From Bacteroidales bacterium (GTDB lineage Bacteria > Bacteroidota > Bacteroidia > Bacteroidales > UBA3663), in contig JAGBQS010000306.1 of the NCBI GenBank assembly GCA_017632695.1, positions 1 through 9,605 on the forward strand: a stretch of DNA of 9,605 bases, in the 5' to 3' direction. The notes under the pieces were generated by a model. That model was not told the DNA's origin, ran no database searches, and saw nothing but the letters and a program-made list of their open reading frames with translations. Each line of letters begins with the position of its first letter. Positions within the stretch are counted from its first letter, which is position 1. A program made the position numbers and the translations under genes. Positions 5,834-9,605 of this stretch are shown piece by piece.

Positions 5834-7168
5834 TTATTGATAAACCTTTCGCTTGTCCACCACGCGGACGGCCTTGCCTTCGCTTACCGGCAGGGTGCCC
5901 TTTGGAACCAGCTTCACGATTGGTGTCAGCAGGATCTCGTCCTTCAGCTGACGGGTTACCTCGCGCTTCAGTTCCTGCAGACGTGCATAATCGTCGGTGA
6001 AGAGTTCCTCCAGTTCGACTTCGACGGTCATGTTGTCGTTGTCATCGTCGGTGGTGAGCGTAATCAGATAGTTCGATGCCAGTTCCTTGAAGTTCATCAG
6101 GATCTTCTCAATCTGGATCGGGAAGATGTTCACACCGCGCAATACCATCATATCGTCCGAACGGCCCTTCATACGGTCGATGCGGATATGGTTGCGTCCG
6201 CACGGACAGGTACGGCCCAGAATGCGCGTCAGGTCGCGGGTACGGTAGCGGAGCAGCGGCATAGCCTCGCGGCAGATGCTCGTCAGGATCAGCTCGCCGA
6301 TCTCGCCGTCAGGTACGGGCTCCAGCGTTTCCGGATCCACAATCTCCACAATATAATAGTCTTCCCAGAAATGCAGGCCGTTCTGCTCCTTGCACTCGAA
6401 GCCCACACCGGGACCGCACATCTCCGACATGCCGAACGAGTTGTAAGCCTTAACGCCCAGCATCTGCTCGATGCGCTGACGCTGCTCCTCGCTGTGCGGT
6501 TCGGCACCGATGGCAAGCATCTTCAGCTTGAGGTCGCGGCGCGGATCTACACCCTGCTCCTGCATCACCTCATACAGACGTGTTACGTACGAAGGCACGG
6601 CGTGAACGGCTGTTGTACCGAAGTCCTTCATGAACTTGATCTGGCGCAAAGAGTTGCCGGCAGCTGCCGGAACGGTCAGCATTCCCAGACGCTCGGCTCC
6701 GTACTGGAAGCCCAGACCGCCCGTAAACATTCCGTAGCCCGACGAGTTCTGGAAAACATCTTCCGGACGCAGGCCGACCATCCACAGGTTACGTGCTACC
6801 TGATTGGCCCATTCGTCGAGGTCGTTCTGGGTGTGCAGAATCACCGTCGGATTACCCGTTGTTCCCGAACTGGAATGCAGACGCACACAGTCGCGCAAGG
6901 GTACGCAAGCCAGGCCGAAAGGATAGTTCTCGCGCAGGTCCTGCTTGGTTGTAAACGGCAGTTTGCGCACATCGGCCACCGTCTGGATGCTCTCGGGCGT
7001 AACACCGGCTTCTTCCAGACGCTTCTGGTAAAACGGATTCTTCTGGCAACGCCTGACGGTTTCACGCAAGCGTTCCACCTGCAGAGCCTCAATCTGCTCG
7101 CGGGTCATGGTTTCGTGCTCCTTGTCGAAGTATTCGCACGAATTTTCAGGTACTGGGAATTTTGACAT
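5834..7168 (-). CDS. paaK: Phenylacetate-CoA ligase, AMP-forming, copy 2 (444 aa)
   Basis: This is a second member of the same family, expected to form an arylacetyl-CoA. SSSGTTGNP (99-107) is the nucleotide-binding motif, with Asn where copy 1 has Lys. GAEPHSEEQR (221-230) and FGMSEMCGPG (245-254) line the active site, LRYRTRD is at 306-312, CPCG at 321-324 and GRSDDM at 335-340. The probable catalytic lysine is Lys432 in SEGKAVRVVDKR. It is clearly diverged from copy 1 in pocket segments (AEPHSE against AEPWTW, NSFGMSEMC against DIYGLTEMS), so a distinct substrate such as indoleacetate or hydroxyphenylacetate is plausible (inference). It starts only 24 bp after the iorB stop and is very likely cotranscribed with iorAB. 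Such pairing with iorAB is familiar in anaerobes. Confidence 0.92.
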   Translation of the reverse strand: MSKFPVPENSCEYFDKEHETMTREQIEALQVERLRETVRRCQKNPFYQKRLEEAGVTPESIQTVADVRKLPFTTKQDLRENYPFGLACVPLRDCVRLHSSSGTTGNPTVILHTQNDLDEWANQVARNLWMVGLRPEDVFQNSSGYGMFTGGLGFQYGAERLGMLTVPAAAGNSLRQIKFMKDFGTTAVHAVPSYVTRLYEVMQEQGVDPRRDLKLKMLAIGAEPHSEEQRQRIEQMLGVKAYNSFGMSEMCGPGVGFECKEQNGLHFWEDYYIVEIVDPETLEPVPDGEIGELILTSICREAMPLLRYRTRDLTRILGRTCPCGRNHIRIDRMKGRSDDMMVLRGVNIFPIQIEKILMNFKELASNYLITLTTDDDNDNMTVEVELEELFTDDYARLQELKREVTRQLKDEILLTPIVKLVPKGTLPVSEGKAVRVVDKRKVYQ

Positions 7169-7192
7169 GGTAAGTATAATAATGTATAGGTT

Positions 7193-7768
7193 TTACTTCA
7201 CGGCAGCCACTCCTGCATCGAAGGCTTTCAGGTTAGCCTCGACGATGGCCTCGCCCTTACGGGCAAACACACGGGCAACGGCTGCACGCAAATCGTCGGT
7301 CGAAAGGATGCCGATATAAGGAGCCGCCATACCGAGCAGCACCATGTTGGCGCCGCGGGCATTGCCGCAATCCTTGGCAACGGTCTCGATGTCGAGCTGA
7401 ACCACCGAAGGCAGGGCCTCCAGTTCAGCCTTCAGGGCCTGCTCGTCCGGATAGTTGGGGATGTTGACGAAAGGCTTGCTGCTGGTAACAATGGTTCCCT
7501 TGGGCGACAGGTATGCCAGATAACGCAGGCACTCCATCGGCTCCATCGAGATGATTACGTCGGCGCCGGCCTGCGGAATCAGGTCGCTCCAGATTTCGTC
7601 GGTCGAGAGGCGCAGGTTCGACTGTACGTCGCCGCCGCGCTGGCTCATGCCGTGCACCTCGGCCTGCTTGAGGTTAATGCCTGCCTTGGTGGCAGCCTCG
7701 CCTATGATGGTTGCGATGCTGAGGATACCCTGACCGCCCACACCGCACAGAATAATATCTTTTTTCAT
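7193..7768 (-). CDS. iorB: Indolepyruvate:ferredoxin oxidoreductase, beta subunit (191 aa)
   Basis: This is the gamma-type (POR gamma-like) subunit that pairs with IorA. The complex interconverts arylpyruvate, CoA and oxidised ferredoxin with arylacetyl-CoA, CO2 and reduced ferredoxin in the cytoplasm. The N-terminus has the glycine-rich motif GVGGQG (9-14), then HGMSQRGGDVQS (39-50), both hallmarks of the family. The 191-residue length is typical, and no Fe-S cysteine motif is present, as expected for this subunit. It follows iorA after a 127-bp spacer filled with repeats, an unusually wide gap for two subunits of one complex, and is followed 24 bp later by an aryl-CoA ligase gene. Confidence 0.94.
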   Translation of the reverse strand: MKKDIILCGVGGQGILSIATIIGEAATKAGINLKQAEVHGMSQRGGDVQSNLRLSTDEIWSDLIPQAGADVIISMEPMECLRYLAYLSPKGTIVTSSKPFVNIPNYPDEQALKAELEALPSVVQLDIETVAKDCGNARGANMVLLGMAAPYIGILSTDDLRAAVARVFARKGEAIVEANLKAFDAGVAAVK

Positions 7769-7774
7769 ATCTTT

Positions 7775-7890
7775 AGGTTTTGAGGTTGTGAGGTTTTTAG
7801 GTTTTGAGGTTGGTTACAAATGCTCGCCTAAAGTAAGTATAATACCTTATAACCTTACAAGCGAAGCGACCTTAAAACCATATAACCTTA
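7775..7890. repeat. Octamer array with inverted opposite arm between iorA and iorB
   Basis: Five 8-bp units, aggttttg, aggttgtg, aggttttt, aggttttg and aggttggt, fill 7775-7814. After an unrelated centre of about 30 bases, the opposite strand version appears at about 7844-7890 (accttat, aaccttac, then aagcgaagcg, then accttaaaaccatataacctta). The two arms could pair imperfectly into a long hairpin in the iorA-iorB transcript. The left-arm unit is the same as that in the 5783-5833 array. No gene and no clear promoter are seen in this 127-bp gap. Confidence 0.7.
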
Positions 7891-7895
7891 TATCA

Positions 7896-9479
7896 TCACT
7901 TCTGCTTAGCCTTTTCCCGCGCATGACGTGCAGCCGTCTGGATGCACTCACGGCGCGGAATAATGACACTCACGCCTTCGTAGGCAATCTCATCGCGCAG
8001 CAGCTGGGCAATGTCCGGAATGTTCTTGGGCAACGGAGTAACCACGTGCAGGTGTGCCGGATCCATACCCAGACCCAGACAGATGGCCTCGAACTTGTTC
8101 GTACCTGCCGAATCCTGTCCGCCCGTCATACCCGTCGTAAGGTTATCGCTGATGATGACCGTGATGGGCGAGTTCTCGTTGATGGCATCCAGCAGACCGG
8201 TCATACCGGAGTGCGTAAAGGTCGAATCGCCGATTACGGCAATGGCGGGACGCAAGCCGGCATCGGCGGCACCCTTGGCCATCGTGATGGAAGCACCCAT
8301 ATCGACGGTACTGCTCAGTGCCTTGAACGGAGGCAGGGCACCCAGCGTGTAGCAGCCGATGTCGCCGAATACGCGTGCATCGGGCATCTCGTCGATGATC
8401 TGGCGCAAAGCCGCATATACGTCGCGGTGTCCGCAACCCTGACAAAGCTGAGGCGGACGCGGAGCCAGGTTCTTCGCTGCATCGAATGCCGGACCTGCCG
8501 GTTTGCCCAATGCTACGGCCACGCAGTCGGGAGTCAGTTCGCCCGTACGGGGCAGATCGCCCGTCAGACGGCCCTTAACCTCATAACCGGTACCCAGCAG
8601 CGCCTTCACGTCCTGTTCAACTACAGGCTGTCCGTCCTCCACTACCAGAATGGCATCGTTCTCGGCTGCCAAAGCCTTGATTTTCTTTTCGGGCAGCGGA
8701 TACTGCGAGATCTTGAGGATGTTGGCGTCATTGCCGACAGCCTCCTTCACGTAATTGTAGCCGATACCGCAGGCGATGATGCCCAACTTCGTACCGCCCT
8801 TCTCCACACGGTTGAAGACAGAATTCTCGGCTGCCTCCATCATCTGCGGCTGCTTGCTGAGCAGCACCTCGTATTTACGGCGTGCAATGCCGGGCAGGAG
8901 TACCCACTGGTCGGTGGACGGGTTCATCGGGTTCGTATCGCGTACTTCGGCAGTCTCGACAGCCGCACGCGAATGAGCCAGACGGGTTACCACGCGCAGC
9001 AGGACCGGTTCCTTGATGGCCTCGCTGTAGTCGAAAGCCTTCGCCATCACATCGTAGCATTCCTGCTGGTTGGAGGGTTCGAAGATAGGAATCAGGGCGA
9101 ACTTACCGTAGAAGCGCGAATCCTGCTCGTTCTGGCTGGAGTGCATCGAAGGATCGTCGGCAGCCAGCACAACCAGACCGCCGTGCACGCCTGTTACGGC
9201 CGAATTGACGAAAGCATCGGCGCAGACGTTCATACCCACGTGCTTCATGCAGACCAGGGCACGCTTGCCGGCATACGACATGCCCAGCGCGGCCTCCATG
9301 GCGGTTTTCTCGTTGGTGCACCAGCGGCAATGAATACCGCGTTCGCGGGTCAGCGGATGACCCTGTATAAATTCTGTAATCTCGGTCGATGGTGTGCCGG
9401 GATAGGCATACACGCCGCTCAGTCCGGCATGCAAGGCGCCCAATGCAATGGCTTCATCGCCCAAAAGAAGTTTCTTCAT
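7896..9479 (-). CDS. iorA: Indolepyruvate:ferredoxin oxidoreductase, alpha subunit (527 aa)
   Basis: This is the thiamine-diphosphate catalytic subunit of the 2-oxoacid:ferredoxin oxidoreductase for aryl pyruvates. The N-terminal pyrimidine-binding domain starts with AYPGTPSTEI (25-34) and continues through TNEKTAMEAALG (55-66). The C-terminal half holds CQGCGHRD (346-353), GDIGCYTLGALPP (372-384) and the TPP/Mg motif starting GDSTF (417) and ending in SDN (444-446). The protein ends soon after VSVIIPRREC (503-512), without the C-terminal ferredoxin-like domain with paired CxxCxxC clusters seen in archaeal IorA. The ATG at 9479 suits the conserved MKKLLLGDEAIA start. It is the first gene of the cluster in this window; a repeat fills the space upstream. 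The stop is TGA, while neighbours mostly use TAA. Confidence 0.94.
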   Translation of the reverse strand: MKKLLLGDEAIALGALHAGLSGVYAYPGTPSTEITEFIQGHPLTRERGIHCRWCTNEKTAMEAALGMSYAGKRALVCMKHVGMNVCADAFVNSAVTGVHGGLVVLAADDPSMHSSQNEQDSRFYGKFALIPIFEPSNQQECYDVMAKAFDYSEAIKEPVLLRVVTRLAHSRAAVETAEVRDTNPMNPSTDQWVLLPGIARRKYEVLLSKQPQMMEAAENSVFNRVEKGGTKLGIIACGIGYNYVKEAVGNDANILKISQYPLPEKKIKALAAENDAILVVEDGQPVVEQDVKALLGTGYEVKGRLTGDLPRTGELTPDCVAVALGKPAGPAFDAAKNLAPRPPQLCQGCGHRDVYAALRQIIDEMPDARVFGDIGCYTLGALPPFKALSSTVDMGASITMAKGAADAGLRPAIAVIGDSTFTHSGMTGLLDAINENSPITVIISDNLTTGMTGGQDSAGTNKFEAICLGLGMDPAHLHVVTPLPKNIPDIAQLLRDEIAYEGVSVIIPRRECIQTAARHAREKAKQK

Positions 9480-9512
9480 TGTTATATGAATTTATAATGT
9501 TCCGTGTTGTTT

Positions 9513-9605
9513 GGAGTTAACGGGAGTTATCAGGAGGTAACAGGCTTACTGCCTGTGGAGTTAACAGACGTATGTCTTTGCTACGTAAATGTTTTACTAT
9601 GAGTT
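9513..9605. repeat. Left half of a second compound palindrome, cut by the window end
   Basis: Three 10-bp units, ggagttaacg, ggagttatca and ggaggtaaca (9513-9542), run into a hairpin with stem 9540-9545/9551-9556 (acaggc-ttact-gcctgt). A fourth unit (9557-9569), then tttgcta (9577-9583) and an AT-rich partly palindromic centre follow. Order and unit count match the left arm of the 3811-3950 element. The sequence stops before any mirrored right arm. It lies upstream of iorA; the rest of the space from 9480 shows no gene. Confidence 0.75.

Noticed and set aside
9480..9512. Promoter for iorA based on an AT-rich TATAAAT-like stretch
   Set aside because: There is no matching TAnnTTTG box with an upstream TTTG at proper spacing, so AT-richness alone is not enough to call it.

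Overview
This window looks like a chromosomal segment from a member of the Bacteroidales. The Tex, IorAB and PaaK proteins resemble those of gut Bacteroidaceae/Prevotellaceae, coding DNA is fairly GC-rich, and the AT-rich spacers are packed with short-unit repeats of a kind common in that order. The genus cannot be fixed from the sequence alone.

All genes read on the minus strand. In transcription order they are: iorA (9479-7896) and iorB (7768-7193), the two subunits of indolepyruvate:ferredoxin oxidoreductase; a phenylacetate-CoA ligase (7168-5834); a small protein with two ACT domains (5775-5335); a second, diverged phenylacetate-CoA ligase (5291-3975); a PLP-dependent class I/II aminotransferase (3778-2468); and tex (2406-226). 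Tex is interrupted by a single in-frame TAG at 2004-2002. A hairpin plus T-run between the aminotransferase and tex probably separates tex from the cluster.

The first six genes make a coherent arylacetate / aromatic 2-oxoacid module. Aryl-CoA ligases join arylacetates to CoA, IorAB interconverts arylacetyl-CoA (+CO2) and arylpyruvate, and an aminotransferase interconverts arylpyruvate and the aromatic amino acid. The ACT protein is a plausible sensor of the amino-acid end product. Either direction is chemically possible: salvage of phenylacetate/indoleacetate into Phe/Trp by reductive carboxylation, or oxidative breakdown of aromatic amino acids to arylacetates. AMP-forming ligases plus an ACT protein lean towards salvage (inference).

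The most unusual content is in the spacers. Positions 1-127 hold a cluster of hairpins, two with an identical CTTCA loop around one long hairpin. Positions 152-224 hold a 7-bp array that stops one base before the tex stop codon. Positions 3811-3950 hold a symmetric 140-bp palindromic element built from 10-bp units and nested hairpins, and half of a second copy begins at 9513 and runs off the window. Positions 5783-5833 and 7775-7890 hold 8/16-bp arrays, the latter with an inverted opposite arm. No RNA gene, CRISPR array, IS element or transposase gene was found.
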